Shown here one piece after another: positions 35,567 through 45,259 of a stretch of DNA of 64,000 nt. How positions within the stretch are numbered: position 1 is the stretch's first letter; each line of letters begins with the position of its first letter. The position numbers and the translations under genes were made by a program. The notes below the pieces were generated by a model. That model made no database searches. It saw only the letters and a list, made by a program, of their open reading frames with translations, and had not been told where the DNA came from. Source of the DNA: Legionella norrlandica (lineage in GTDB: Bacteria > Pseudomonadota > Gammaproteobacteria > Legionellales > Legionellaceae); NCBI RefSeq assembly GCF_000770585.1, contig NZ_JNCF01000007.1, forward strand, positions 1-64,000. Reading direction: 5' to 3'.

Positions 35567-37123
35567 TTAACCCAGCATATAGGTATTGGGAAGTTTCATT
35601 TCTCCAGTCACATTATCATTTACGACAACCAACGACACTTCGTAAGTACCCGCAGACAAATCCTTGCGCAGAATAGTTCCAGAAAACCCCGCTAAATCAA
35701 GATGATTACCATCCTGCTTAAAAGCAAGGCTGACACTTTGTTTTTGTATTTTATTCATACTATAAAAATAGGTTTGAGACCCTGTTGCCAATTTTAAATA
35801 CACCTCCCCCTTTCCAGCATCCAAACCAGGGATATAGGCCCATCCTTGTACAGTAATTTTATCCGGCTCAATCTTGAACTTATCAATTTGTCCATTCACT
35901 GCGAAAGCCTGTTTAGGGATCTTAGGAAAATTCACTTGATGTGCTGTGATTTGAAAATTGACCAGTGGATAGAGCAGATCACGCTCCACTTTTTCATATA
36001 CAATAAGGTCAGGATGATATTTTTGAATCAAATCAGACAAATTCCACGACGTATTCCCTGAATGAATACGTACAGTATTGTAGAAATCATTATGAAAATA
36101 AAAACTTAGAGACTCAGAAAAGCTATCGCCTATTAATAAACAGGTTTGTTTATTTTTTATGGCTTTATTAATATTTTCATATGGCGCAACAAGTATTACT
36201 CCATTGGGATTACCTTGGAAGTCTGTTAATTTAGTTTCTTTCCCAGCAATGTCTCGACCAAATAAATCTATTTTTAAATTCGAAACATCAGGAAGGGGGT
36301 TGTTTGATTTAATGTGTGTAAGTTGTAAAAAATTGGTGAGATCAGAATAGGTGGTTTGCCGACGTATAAAATTAAATTGCAATCGCCTGCTTTGCAGCCC
36401 TTTTTTCAGCATATAATCGGAGATCGCTTGATAAGCGGCATAAGCTCCAAGATAATTCCAATGGCTATCTCCTTTTAAATAAAGATCACCATACTGCTTA
36501 CCAAGAATGTTTTTAGCTTCGATTTCTTTTTGTTTCAGATTAACAAAATCAATACCATTAGCTAACATAGCTTCCTGCAAAAGTTCCAGCCTATTTTTGC
36601 TGGAACCTTTATGAATATTATTTGGTAAATATTCAGGATAAATCTCCTGTTTGTCAGGAGCAATTGCGACCAAAAAGGGAATATTATTCTGACGTGCTAG
36701 ATCATTCATCTGTTTTAAAACAGACAACTTAAGAAGTATCTCTTCCTCTGTTGGTTTATTTTTCCCTGTGTATTGATCAATGGATGCTGCGTAATCATTG
36801 CCTAAAAATAACCATTCCTCCTTACCTAAAATAGCTTGTCCAGGCTTTATACTGGTACCTAATTTATAAACAACATTGCTCCAGAACTTGCTCAATGAGG
36901 TGATAAATAGAGCTCTATCAACAAACCAGTTTTCAATACCTTTAAAATCAGTACGACCAATTTTTTTAATATTGATAGGTGGCAGTTGATACGGCTCTCT
37001 ATTTAAAAGAACTCTAACTTCTTCAGCTTTTTTTCCCAAAAACATACCAATCCCTGGTATAAAAATTATCAATAGAAAGGCAAAGATTACAAAATGGTCG
37101 GAAGCCTTGGAAAAAATGCGCAT
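35567..37123 (-). CDS. AlgJ/AlgX-like SGNH O-acetyltransferase
   Basis: A 518-residue periplasmic, membrane-anchored acetyltransferase of the AlgJ/AlgX type. One N-terminal hydrophobic helix (FVIFAFLLIIFIPGIGMFL) anchors it. The SGNH-like catalytic residues appear as GDSHWNYLGAYAAY (DxH pair) and LLIGDSFSES (nucleophile Ser). The last 120 residues look like a beta-rich carbohydrate-binding part. ATG 37123 lies 2 bases after the AlgI stop, so translation is coupled. AlgI passes acetyl groups across the membrane and this enzyme transfers them to a polysaccharide. The acceptor glycan is not indicated here, because no alginate genes are seen. Confidence 0.85.
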   Translation of the reverse strand: MRIFSKASDHFVIFAFLLIIFIPGIGMFLGKKAEEVRVLLNREPYQLPPINIKKIGRTDFKGIENWFVDRALFITSLSKFWSNVVYKLGTSIKPGQAILGKEEWLFLGNDYAASIDQYTGKNKPTEEEILLKLSVLKQMNDLARQNNIPFLVAIAPDKQEIYPEYLPNNIHKGSSKNRLELLQEAMLANGIDFVNLKQKEIEAKNILGKQYGDLYLKGDSHWNYLGAYAAYQAISDYMLKKGLQSRRLQFNFIRRQTTYSDLTNFLQLTHIKSNNPLPDVSNLKIDLFGRDIAGKETKLTDFQGNPNGVILVAPYENINKAIKNKQTCLLIGDSFSESLSFYFHNDFYNTVRIHSGNTSWNLSDLIQKYHPDLIVYEKVERDLLYPLVNFQITAHQVNFPKIPKQAFAVNGQIDKFKIEPDKITVQGWAYIPGLDAGKGEVYLKLATGSQTYFYSMNKIQKQSVSLAFKQDGNHLDLAGFSGTILRKDLSAGTYEVSLVVVNDNVTGEMKLPNTYMLG

Positions 37124-37125
37124 AA

Positions 37126-38547
37126 TCAAAACCTAAAATAAAGAAAAGGGTTATATGAATTAGTACTTAATAACAAAATGGAAATAAGTAAAACCAGTAT
37201 ACCCAAAGCATTGCTGGATTGTTTATAAGTCATAATCCAATTTTTGTTTCTTTTTAGAGTTAGGCTATCTTTTATCCTGTTATTCAATCCTAATGAAAGG
37301 ATAATGCCAACAACCAAAGCAAAAACCAGGATAATATTGAGGCATCCGGCTATGATATCCAAGTTGAACTCAGTAGGAGCAAACATCGTTTTAATAAATT
37401 CAAATGCAGACTGAAGGTTTTCTTCCCGGAAAAACACCCAACCAATGATCACCACTAATAGAACATAACCATGACGAATGACTTTAGGTAATTGTTTTAA
37501 GAAATACCCAAAAGAGGTTCTCTCCAGGATAAGAAAAAAACCATGAAATAATCCCCAGATAATAAAAGTATAATTAGCACCATGCCACAAACCACACAAA
37601 CCAAATACGATGATCAAGTTGATCTGCGTTTGAAATTTGGATTTATAGCTTCCGCCAAGAGGTATATAGAGATAATCCCGGAACCAACTGGATAATGAGA
37701 TATGCCACTTCCGCCAAAATTCCTGAATAGATAGAGCATTATATGGGAAATTGAAATTTTCTTTATATTTGAATCCAAACATCAAACCAAGACCTATCGC
37801 CATATCAGAATAGCCAGAAAAATCAAAGTAGATTTGTAAGGCATAGGCTATAGCACCAAGCCAGGCTACAACAAATGTGAGCTCATTTGTGGGTAGATAA
37901 AATACATAATCAGCAAGCTTCGCCACCTCATTGGCAATAAGCACTTTTTTTGCCAAACCAAAACAAAAACGCAAAATCCCATTACGAAGACCTGCTCGAG
38001 TTATGTATCGATGATAAAAAGAATGCCTTATGTCGGCATAACGAACTATTGGTCCTGCTACTAATTGAGGAAAAAACGACACATAACAAACGAAAGTAAC
38101 AAAATTGTGCTCCGCCGGAACTTTTTTCCAATAAACATCAATAACATAACTCAACGCATGAAAAGTGTAAAAACTGATCCCCAAAGGCAATACTATCTTG
38201 CTGATCCCCATGATATTCAAATCGAAGACACTATTCAGGGAATCAAGGAAAAAATTAAAGTATTTAAAATAGATTAGCATCGCAAGTGAGGCGGTTACGG
38301 AGGTCATTAAATAGATTTTTCGTTGTTTGGGGTTTTTACTGTTCTCAATAAACAAGCCACACAGATAATTTATAAAAATACAAGCCAGCATAATAAACAT
38401 ATGATCTTTCTCACCCCAATAATAAAAGGATAAGCTAAAGAGCATTAAAACAAAATTTTGCCACTTGATATGTTTTAGGCAAGCAAGATAAGTCAGGTTT
38501 AGGCACGGAAGAAATAAAAAAAGAAATATTAAAGATGAAAAAACCAT
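37126..38547 (-). CDS. AlgI-like MBOAT O-acyltransferase
   Basis: A 473-residue multi-pass protein of the MBOAT family, close to AlgI. About ten hydrophobic helices are visible. Family signatures are FPQLVAGPIVRY, IQEFWRKWHISLSSWFRDYLYIPLGG and the catalytic His in CGLWHGANYTFIIWGLFHG. It moves acetyl groups through the inner membrane for O-acetylation of a secreted glycan by its partner, encoded directly downstream. A GGAG ribosome-binding site precedes the ATG. In Legionella, acetylation of lipopolysaccharide or another surface polymer is plausible. Confidence 0.9.
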   Translation of the reverse strand: MVFSSLIFLFLFLPCLNLTYLACLKHIKWQNFVLMLFSLSFYYWGEKDHMFIMLACIFINYLCGLFIENSKNPKQRKIYLMTSVTASLAMLIYFKYFNFFLDSLNSVFDLNIMGISKIVLPLGISFYTFHALSYVIDVYWKKVPAEHNFVTFVCYVSFFPQLVAGPIVRYADIRHSFYHRYITRAGLRNGILRFCFGLAKKVLIANEVAKLADYVFYLPTNELTFVVAWLGAIAYALQIYFDFSGYSDMAIGLGLMFGFKYKENFNFPYNALSIQEFWRKWHISLSSWFRDYLYIPLGGSYKSKFQTQINLIIVFGLCGLWHGANYTFIIWGLFHGFFLILERTSFGYFLKQLPKVIRHGYVLLVVIIGWVFFREENLQSAFEFIKTMFAPTEFNLDIIAGCLNIILVFALVVGIILSLGLNNRIKDSLTLKRNKNWIMTYKQSSNALGILVLLISILLLSTNSYNPFLYFRF

Positions 38548-38788
38548 TCTATCTCCGTGAAGGCTATTTGCTGAATTGATTCATTGTCTTAAATGTTAAT
38601 AAAAACATTACGGTCATCAGTGAAACGCATTATAGGGAACTGTTATTCGTTGTGCAAATAGAACACGATAAAAAGACATTAGTAATACACAAGATAAGAT
38701 ATGATTTTTGGGAGACCAATATATCGAACCATATGCCAAACGGGCAAGGAGCAAGCCAAGTTTCATGGTTTACTCCCCATGCGAATAT

Positions 38789-40543
38789 TTATCGTGCCAT
38801 TTTTGCAATAGAACGCCGAGCAACTTCCCCGGCCTCATTACCTCGTATAGGAAGAACATGCATTTCATTCCCATCTTGCGTCATTTTTCTTACTGGCGTC
38901 GCACGATGTACCAAACCAATTGATTTTGATTTTTTCTTTGGATCTATATACTGATTACCCTGTTTATAGCAATAATTGGCTTTGGCATGACCATCTATAT
39001 CAGGAGCAAACTGTCCTTTTTTAAAATCAACAACCATCATTTTACGATAGCTATTCTCTTTAGGATAATTATTTTTTGCCTTCTCACCATAATAGCCACA
39101 CTTAATCAGGTACCCTTCAAATTTTTTCTCCCACGAATCATGTAAACCACGCCTTAAAATAGCATCGTCAACTGGGTTTTTCTTTCGTCTTAAAATAAAA
39201 TCAAAAAGCTCTTGGAAAAAGGTTCCCCTATGTTCTTTCCTGTATTTTTCTCTGTGTAACTTGGGAGAAATTATTACAGAATAATTCCGTTTATCTCTTG
39301 GCAAACTAAAAAAAGCCTTCCCAGTATCCAAATCCCATTCTGACCCCCATGTTCCTAATTTAATCAAAGGAAGACAGAAAGTAGAAATTATTCGTGATAG
39401 GATATTATCTCCCAGGGCACGATTAAAAAAATCACGCCCAACTTGTGCTGTAGAAGCAAAAGTCCGAGATACATAGAGCCCACCTAAAGTTTGTTTTTCA
39501 TTGAAATTGTCCTGCTTAGGCAATTTATGGAAATGTGCCGCAACATGACTAGCAATACTCCCCCCCAGAGAAACACCATGCAAAACAATTTTCGAATGCG
39601 GAACGCCCTGATCAAGCAAAGATTGAACTTGCGCAATACCCGCATCAATGAGATCTTGTGCAATCTCTACCTGTCCTTCACTATTTAATATTCCAGGGTA
39701 ATTAAATTGAATTGCAGTGACAGGTAAACCGTCTTTTTCATAACAGAGAAGGTTTTCAGCTACCATCTTATGGTCTTGCTGAAAACACCCGCTATTACCA
39801 CTGAAATAGATTACATGAAGATGATCGTGGTTATTATGTAATTTAACCAAACTATTTGATGCAATCACGGTTTCGAGCTTAATATCATTTTTACGCAGTT
39901 GTATTTCAACTGGTTTTGATTTAAATCGAATAGCCCCTTCGCCATTTTTGTATACAGGTCTGTAGTCTCGTAGTGCTTTGTATTGTTTATGTAAAATACT
40001 ATCAATAACAATAATTCCACGTTGGTTTATTGGATCTATGGTTGGTTTTTTTGAGCCAGCAGGAAAAATCAAAGGACCTAATGTTTTAGCTAAAACATTG
40101 GATGGAATGGTCTTATAATGTTTATTTTCCTTGTTTGCCGTATATGCTATGATTCGTCCAACAAGGCCGCCAATCAATTCAGTATCTAAAAGAAAATACC
40201 TTATAAACCACTTTAATTTATTTTTTGAGTCCTTAAATCCTTCAAAAGAGTTGCCACTTGCCATACTTGGAAATTTTATGTGCGAAAATAAAGTTGAAAT
40301 ATATGCATGTTGTTTGTTTAAAGAATCCTTTGTGATTTCTTGCTTATCTTGTATAATTTTTTTAGTGTTTAGAGTTTCATTACATTCTATTGCTTTTAGA
40401 TAAAAACGCCCTTCTTTCCTGTAAAGTTTTGTTTCCTTATGTATGATTTGACCTTCTTTTTCTTTAGTGTATCGAATTGTAATATTATTATATGCCTGTA
40501 TTTTATTGTAGATAATCTGAAATTCTTTAAAATTAATTGCCAT
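38789..40543 (-). CDS. Large alpha/beta-hydrolase-like protein, candidate effector
   Basis: A 584-residue protein with a hydrolase core in its middle. The nucleophile elbow is VLHGVSLGGSIASHVAAHF (GxSxG), preceded by HVIYFSGNSGCFQQ, which fits the oxyanion strand. Residues 1-250 are a Legionella-specific region with no known motif and no signal peptide. The C-terminal 130 residues are very basic (many Lys and Arg). ATG 40543 is chosen because GGAG lies upstream; an earlier start would add 41 unlikely residues. The combination suggests an intracellularly acting esterase or lipase exported as an effector, which is inference. Confidence 0.7.
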   Translation of the reverse strand: MAINFKEFQIIYNKIQAYNNITIRYTKEKEGQIIHKETKLYRKEGRFYLKAIECNETLNTKKIIQDKQEITKDSLNKQHAYISTLFSHIKFPSMASGNSFEGFKDSKNKLKWFIRYFLLDTELIGGLVGRIIAYTANKENKHYKTIPSNVLAKTLGPLIFPAGSKKPTIDPINQRGIIVIDSILHKQYKALRDYRPVYKNGEGAIRFKSKPVEIQLRKNDIKLETVIASNSLVKLHNNHDHLHVIYFSGNSGCFQQDHKMVAENLLCYEKDGLPVTAIQFNYPGILNSEGQVEIAQDLIDAGIAQVQSLLDQGVPHSKIVLHGVSLGGSIASHVAAHFHKLPKQDNFNEKQTLGGLYVSRTFASTAQVGRDFFNRALGDNILSRIISTFCLPLIKLGTWGSEWDLDTGKAFFSLPRDKRNYSVIISPKLHREKYRKEHRGTFFQELFDFILRRKKNPVDDAILRRGLHDSWEKKFEGYLIKCGYYGEKAKNNYPKENSYRKMMVVDFKKGQFAPDIDGHAKANYCYKQGNQYIDPKKKSKSIGLVHRATPVRKMTQDGNEMHVLPIRGNEAGEVARRSIAKMAR

Positions 40544-40940
40544 TCTGAGCTCCACATAAATAATTCCTAAATTATATGGTGAAATACTTATTAAAATATT
40601 AATACCACTAATTTCACCGCAATAAGCCAACTTAATCGCGTGGTAAAAAGCTACCCACCACTTCATCGATAAATTATTAACCCTAGAAAAAGCAGTAAAA
40701 TTCTGGCTGTGAATATCTAGATTACCTCTTAAGCGATTTATTTAAAATAGGCCCTACATGGGGGGACGAATTGAAGCACCGACCGATGTTTTCTGATGTT
40801 TAATGCCTAAATTGGGCACCCTTAGAGTGTCAGCACCCTAATCATCAATAAATAAATTAAATCGATGTTATATAAATAATATATTGTACTAATTAAAAAA
40901 TATGGCTTATTTTGAACAGGTCATTCACACAGGAGGTTAT

Positions 40941-41753
40941 ATGATGTTTAAGAAACTATCTGCTTTATTTTTATTTTCTTTGTTGTCTTGTTCATTTACA
41001 GCACAATCAGCTCATGCCAAGCCAACCATAGTGCTCGTTCATGGTGCTCTTTTTACAAGTAATGGATGGTTTGAGGTACAAAGCCATCTCCAAAATGCAG
41101 GCTATAATGTCGTTACAATGGATGTTCCTGGAAGAGCTGACGATGGAATTGCCTACAAAGATGTCACACTTTTACGAGCAGTAGATAAAGTATGTCAGGT
41201 GGCAAATTTACAAAAAGGTTCAGTCGTATTGGTAGGGCACAGTCAAGGTGGTGCGCTCATTACGCAAGCATTAAATAAATGCGGCAATAAAGTGAAGGGG
41301 TTGGCCTATGTAGCTGCTGTTGTACCATTGAATGGCGAGAAAGCGTTCGATAGTTTAAGCTCAACAGATCAAGCCAATTTTGAAAAAGATGTTACTTTTG
41401 ATGAAAATAATGCCGTATTTCTTCTAAATTATGAGGGGCCAATTAAAGAAACATTTATGGCTGATGCAACGCCACAGCAATTTAATCGTGCTCTGCATAA
41501 CATGGTTTCCGAACCCGCTAATATTGGAAATGAAGAACTTCATTACCCAGTTAATGTCTTTGAAGCGATGCCCAAATTTTATATTGAAACCACTGAGGAT
41601 CAGATCGTTTCACTTCCAACGCAACGTCGCTTAGAAAGCAGAACCCATTTCAATAAAATTTATTCCATGCATACCAGCCACTCTCCCATGGTGTCCAAAT
41701 CAAAAGAATTAGCTCATTATCTTATGGAAATTGTTGACTCACTATCCAGTTGA
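40941..41753 (+). CDS. Secreted alpha/beta hydrolase, salicylate-esterase-like
   Basis: A 270-residue exported hydrolase. Signal peptide MMFKKLSALFLFSLLSCSF to about residue 28. TIVLVHGALFTSNGWFEVQ gives the oxyanion strand, GHSQGG the nucleophile Ser, and HTSHSPMVSKSKELAHYL the catalytic His, as in plant-type methylesterases and the bacterial EstC group (AB_hydrolase_6). ATG 40941 sits 6 bases after AGGAGG, so the ATG at 40902 is not the start. It has its own promoter region and a hairpin after the stop. The natural ester is unknown. Confidence 0.85.
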   Translation: MMFKKLSALFLFSLLSCSFTAQSAHAKPTIVLVHGALFTSNGWFEVQSHLQNAGYNVVTMDVPGRADDGIAYKDVTLLRAVDKVCQVANLQKGSVVLVGHSQGGALITQALNKCGNKVKGLAYVAAVVPLNGEKAFDSLSSTDQANFEKDVTFDENNAVFLLNYEGPIKETFMADATPQQFNRALHNMVSEPANIGNEELHYPVNVFEAMPKFYIETTEDQIVSLPTQRRLESRTHFNKIYSMHTSHSPMVSKSKELAHYLMEIVDSLSS

Positions 41754-41774
41754 TATATCAAACTCTTTTAAATC

Positions 41775-41794
41775 AGGGATTCTGAGGAATCCCT
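41775..41794. terminator. 8-bp hairpin after the hydrolase gene
   Basis: The arms agggattc and gaatccct pair perfectly around a 4-base loop, 21 bases past the stop codon. A run of T (tttt) precedes the stem on the plus strand, which suits the opposite direction better. It lies between convergent genes and may stop transcription from either side. Confidence 0.4.
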
Positions 41795-41850
41795 AAATCC
41801 TATGAATTGGGCACCATTCATTTACCCATAAAAATAACTTACTTCCAAGA

Positions 41851-43074
41851 TCACAGCCCCAACCAGCGAATAAAATGATTTGTTGTTTTTAATTTGGCGG
41901 CAGGCCTTGTTTCGAAATCTATATTATAACTTTTAGCAGGTTCTTGCATAACCCGAGACGTATCAGAATTAGGATGGATTTCTTTAATCCTTCCCATATT
42001 TACAATTTGCATTTGAGTTTCATAATATCCACGTACCATAATAATAACTGGTATTACAAAATTAATTTCTTCTAAGCCCTCTCGGTTCCCCTGAAGAACT
42101 AATTGATTAAATTCTTCATTGCTCAAGGCAATATATTCGACCTTATTAATCTGGCGTCTTAACATGCGGGATAAAGGCGCCTTTGAGTGGAAAATACGTT
42201 CATAATTATCAGCTGACATAGTAATAATAGGTTCGTATTCCTCACGGCTGTTATTTTTATTGAGATCGACAAAGAGAATATCTTCCCGTATTTCATCTTC
42301 AACAGGAGTTTGAGTTCTAGAATCCTTTTTATAAGTGATTTGCACAGTTTTTGGTTTATTACAATTCAAAAATTTGGATTTACCAAACCACTCATCACTT
42401 GGATAATAAATAATCAGCAGAGAATTATTTTTTATAGTGTCAATTATCTGATTTTTAATTGTCAACGGCACAGCAGGACAACCCCAGCTACGACCCGGTC
42501 TGCCATATCTTTTGATAAATTGTTCGTCCATATACCATCCACCGTGCATCACAATATATCGGTTCATCGCATTATCATTAAACTTGGCATCCAAACCTAT
42601 TAACCGCAAAGATAATCCTTCTCGTCCATAATATGCTTGTTCAGTTTTATAAACACCTATGCTACTGGCTTTACTATCAAATTTATTTGAAAATTTATCA
42701 GTTAATAGGGTTCCTGATTTTATGCCATGCGATACGTAAGTGTGAAACAATAATCTTTTCTTGTCTAAATCAAATACCCATAGCCGCTTTTGATTGGAAG
42801 GCAAAGAATAGTCGATAACAGTTAATATATTATTTCTATCCAGGTTATAAACATTAGCACATTGAATTGTGGTTAGCACTTTTTCAATAACAACAGGCTG
42901 AAGTAATGTACCCTCCTTTTGCAACATCATTTTTATTTCATTCAAAGGCATCTTAATGGGAGGGATCTCACTATACAAAACACCCATCACAGATTGGGCC
43001 TTGGACGCTTGAATAGAAGAGGTTGAAAAACTAAATGATGCAACTGCTAATGACCATAGCAGATAAATAATCAT
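41851..43074 (-). CDS. Murein L,D-transpeptidase catalytic domain protein
   Basis: A 407-residue exported protein. A signal peptide covers about 1-23. The catalytic domain (about 60-225) has the L,D-transpeptidase pattern: IVMHGGWYM (His177) and RSWGCPAVPL with Cys199 as nucleophile, characteristic of the YkuD_2-type group. These enzymes cross-link peptidoglycan or attach lipoproteins. The last 170 residues are a family-poor extension with no motif I recognise. ATG 43074 has AAGGAA upstream; the TTG six codons earlier would overlap that site. It is a single gene on the minus strand. Confidence 0.8.
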   Translation of the reverse strand: MIIYLLWSLAVASFSFSTSSIQASKAQSVMGVLYSEIPPIKMPLNEIKMMLQKEGTLLQPVVIEKVLTTIQCANVYNLDRNNILTVIDYSLPSNQKRLWVFDLDKKRLLFHTYVSHGIKSGTLLTDKFSNKFDSKASSIGVYKTEQAYYGREGLSLRLIGLDAKFNDNAMNRYIVMHGGWYMDEQFIKRYGRPGRSWGCPAVPLTIKNQIIDTIKNNSLLIIYYPSDEWFGKSKFLNCNKPKTVQITYKKDSRTQTPVEDEIREDILFVDLNKNNSREEYEPIITMSADNYERIFHSKAPLSRMLRRQINKVEYIALSNEEFNQLVLQGNREGLEEINFVIPVIIMVRGYYETQMQIVNMGRIKEIHPNSDTSRVMQEPAKSYNIDFETRPAAKLKTTNHFIRWLGL

Positions 43075-43442
43075 AGTATTTCCTTGATTCAATTGATCTT
43101 ATATTTTTTTATTCCTGTCATCATTAATATAGAACACAATAAAACATTGTGCATATTTTTTTATGTTGTTGGAATTAAATTACTCTAATCAGGACCAGAA
43201 TATCGACAGCTGAAGACCAAGAGATCGACAAATTCTTGGCCCAATTGACATAGAAAATTGATTTAAAGTTACTGGGGATCAATGCAGGGGAAAAAAAGTT
43301 CTATATAGAGCCCTTATTGATTGGATGATAGCAGAATCACTACATCCGGCATAATCATAAGGGCTCTGCTATGTTGGATAAGATCCTCAATTTTTGGTAA
43401 AAACAACCTAATACGTTCAAAATGAGAATAACATTCCGAATT
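43075..43442. other. Intergenic region, 368 bases, with an inverted repeat
   Basis: It contains the promoter side of the L,D-transpeptidase gene (AT-rich, tatattttttt near 43100). A short coding-like tail (TAEDQEIDKFLAQLT before a stop near 43247) may be a gene scrap. The inverted repeat at 43307-43367 is listed separately. No gene of credible length is present. Confidence 0.35.
43307..43367 (-). terminator. Inverted repeat downstream of the oxidoreductase gene
   Basis: The arms agagcccttat and ataagggctct pair over 11 bp, extended by GATT/AATC past a one-base bulge, around a loop of about 30 bases. It lies about 75 bases past the stop of the minus-strand gene at 43443. A run of seven T follows about 10 bases beyond the stem. 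A terminator is possible, although the gap is longer than normal. Confidence 0.4.
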
Positions 43443-44447
43443 CTAAAACCCATCCAAGACAATTTTGCCTCGAGACGTGCCGTCTTCCAACAAAGCATGG
43501 GCTCTTCTTAAATTAGCAGCATTGATAGTCCCTAAATTCTCAGCGATTGTTGTTCTAATTTTACCGGCATCCACCAATCGGGCGACTTCCGTCAAAATCT
43601 CATGTTGCTTCATCATATCAGGTGTTTTGAACATGGATCTGGTATACATCATTTCCCAATGGATAGAAATGCTTTTTAATTTAAACAATTTAATGTCTAT
43701 GTCCTGAGGATCATCTATCAAAGCAAATTTACCTTGGGGCTTCAGAAGATCCACTAATGATTTGGCATGTTGGTCGGTATGAGTCAAACTGATCACATAA
43801 TCCACTTCTGAATAATGTAAATTCTGTAACTGAGATTTCATATCCTTGGTGTGATCAATCACATGATGAGCTCCGTTATTAAGGATCCATTGAATTGATT
43901 CAGGACGTGATGCTGTTCCTATTATAGTTAAATTAGTCAGTTTCCTAGCCAACTGCACTAGAATAGATCCAACCCCACCCGCAGCCCCGGTAATTAATAA
44001 AATACCCTTGTCTTCTGCTGATATTTGCAACCGATCAAATAAAAGCTCCCAAGCGGTTAAACTCGTTAATGGCAGGGCAGCTGCCTCTTGAAAACTTAAT
44101 GATTTTGGTTTTTTCGCTGCAATTCGCTCATCAACCAGGTGAAACTCACAATTAGACCCTGATCTGGTGATATCACCGGCATACCATACTTCATCACCCG
44201 GTCTAAATAAAGTCACATCCGATCCCACTTCAACGACAACCCCAGCGGCGTCCCAACCTAATATCTTGGCTCCATGAGATTCAGGCTGAGTATTGCGGCG
44301 CACTTTAGTATCGACAGGATTCACAGCCACTGCTTTAATTTCAACTAAAATATCATGACCAGTTGCTTTAGGTTTCGGGATATCTAAATCAACTAGCGCT
44401 TTATCATCTTTAATGGGTAAAGATTGGTAATATCCTATTGCTTTCAT
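43443..44447 (-). CDS. Zinc-type alcohol dehydrogenase-like / quinone oxidoreductase
   Basis: A 334-residue member of the medium-chain dehydrogenase/reductase family, quinone-oxidoreductase-like. The N-terminal part has VAVNPVDTKVRR and GWDAAGVVVEVGSDV, and the NADPH-binding motif is ITGAAGGVGSILVQLA (about residues 152-167). The catalytic zinc Cys and His residues of true alcohol dehydrogenases are absent, so it is a zinc-free reductase. It probably reduces quinones or activated alkenes in the cytosol. An AAAGGA ribosome-binding site precedes ATG. It is a single gene. Confidence 0.85.
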   Translation of the reverse strand: MKAIGYYQSLPIKDDKALVDLDIPKPKATGHDILVEIKAVAVNPVDTKVRRNTQPESHGAKILGWDAAGVVVEVGSDVTLFRPGDEVWYAGDITRSGSNCEFHLVDERIAAKKPKSLSFQEAAALPLTSLTAWELLFDRLQISAEDKGILLITGAAGGVGSILVQLARKLTNLTIIGTASRPESIQWILNNGAHHVIDHTKDMKSQLQNLHYSEVDYVISLTHTDQHAKSLVDLLKPQGKFALIDDPQDIDIKLFKLKSISIHWEMMYTRSMFKTPDMMKQHEILTEVARLVDAGKIRTTIAENLGTINAANLRRAHALLEDGTSRGKIVLDGF

Positions 44448-44653
44448 AATTATTATTCCTTTAAAAATATCAAAGAATTCCTTACATCTATTACATCATC
44501 GGGAAATTTTTTATCAGAGCAGAGTATCAGTTTACAAGAAAATCTCCTATGCAACAATCGATAGTATCTTCTGATCACCAAAAGAATTTCAATTTTAATC
44601 TATAATTGAATTAAATTCTTGGGAGCTTTTGCAATAAACATTGAAGGGAAATA

Positions 44654-45172
44654 ATGGTTATTTTAAAACATTTACTATTTTTGCTATTAGGATTGATACT
44701 CTTTGCTAAGGAATGCCTTGCTGCTGGATTAACTTTAGAAAGTCCAGCATTTGCATCAAATGCGGCTATTCCCCAAAAATACACGTGTAATGGATTAAAT
44801 TACTCTCCTCCTTTAATTTGGCGCGATCCCAATGTAGGAACTCAATCCTATGTGTTAATAGTTCATGATCCCGATGCCCCCAGTGGTAATTGGATACATT
44901 GGGTATTGTTTAATATTCCTGCTCAAGTAAAACAGTTAAGCGAAGGCACTTCTACGCCAGCTGGGGCCACGAGCGGGTTGAATAGCTGGAATACCACAGG
45001 GTATAGTGGTCCTTGCCCACCTACAGGCATACATCATTACTATTTTACTCTTTATGCCTTGAGTAACTACCTCACTCTTGGGTCAGATGCTACAGTCCAA
45101 GATGTAGTAAAAGCTATGCAAGGTAACATTATAGATAGTACCGAAATAATAGGGCTTTATGGTAAAAATTAG
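44654..45172 (+). CDS. YbhB/YbcL family PEBP-like protein
   Basis: A 172-residue exported protein of the phosphatidylethanolamine-binding (Raf-kinase-inhibitor-like) family. A signal peptide of about 22 residues ends near ECLAAG. Family motifs are YTCNGLNYSPPLIWRD, VLIVHDPDAPSGNWIHWVLFNIP and GPCPPTGIHHYYFTLYAL. The bacterial proteins have no settled function. A good GAAGGGA site precedes the ATG. It is transcribed divergently from the oxidoreductase gene, and the 206-base gap should hold both promoters. Confidence 0.9.
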   Translation: MVILKHLLFLLLGLILFAKECLAAGLTLESPAFASNAAIPQKYTCNGLNYSPPLIWRDPNVGTQSYVLIVHDPDAPSGNWIHWVLFNIPAQVKQLSEGTSTPAGATSGLNSWNTTGYSGPCPPTGIHHYYFTLYALSNYLTLGSDATVQDVVKAMQGNIIDSTEIIGLYGKN

Positions 45173-45259
45173 CCCTAATAAATAATCGACCTGCAAAACT
45201 TGCTATCCTCTGGTAGTCCCACAAGAGGTTCCTCAGATGGCATTGTGAGAACTCACTCT

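Noticed and set aside
43188-43250. Short coding-like tail TAEDQEIDKFLAQLT before a stop
   Set aside because: Too short for any statement; probably a scrap of a lost gene or chance.
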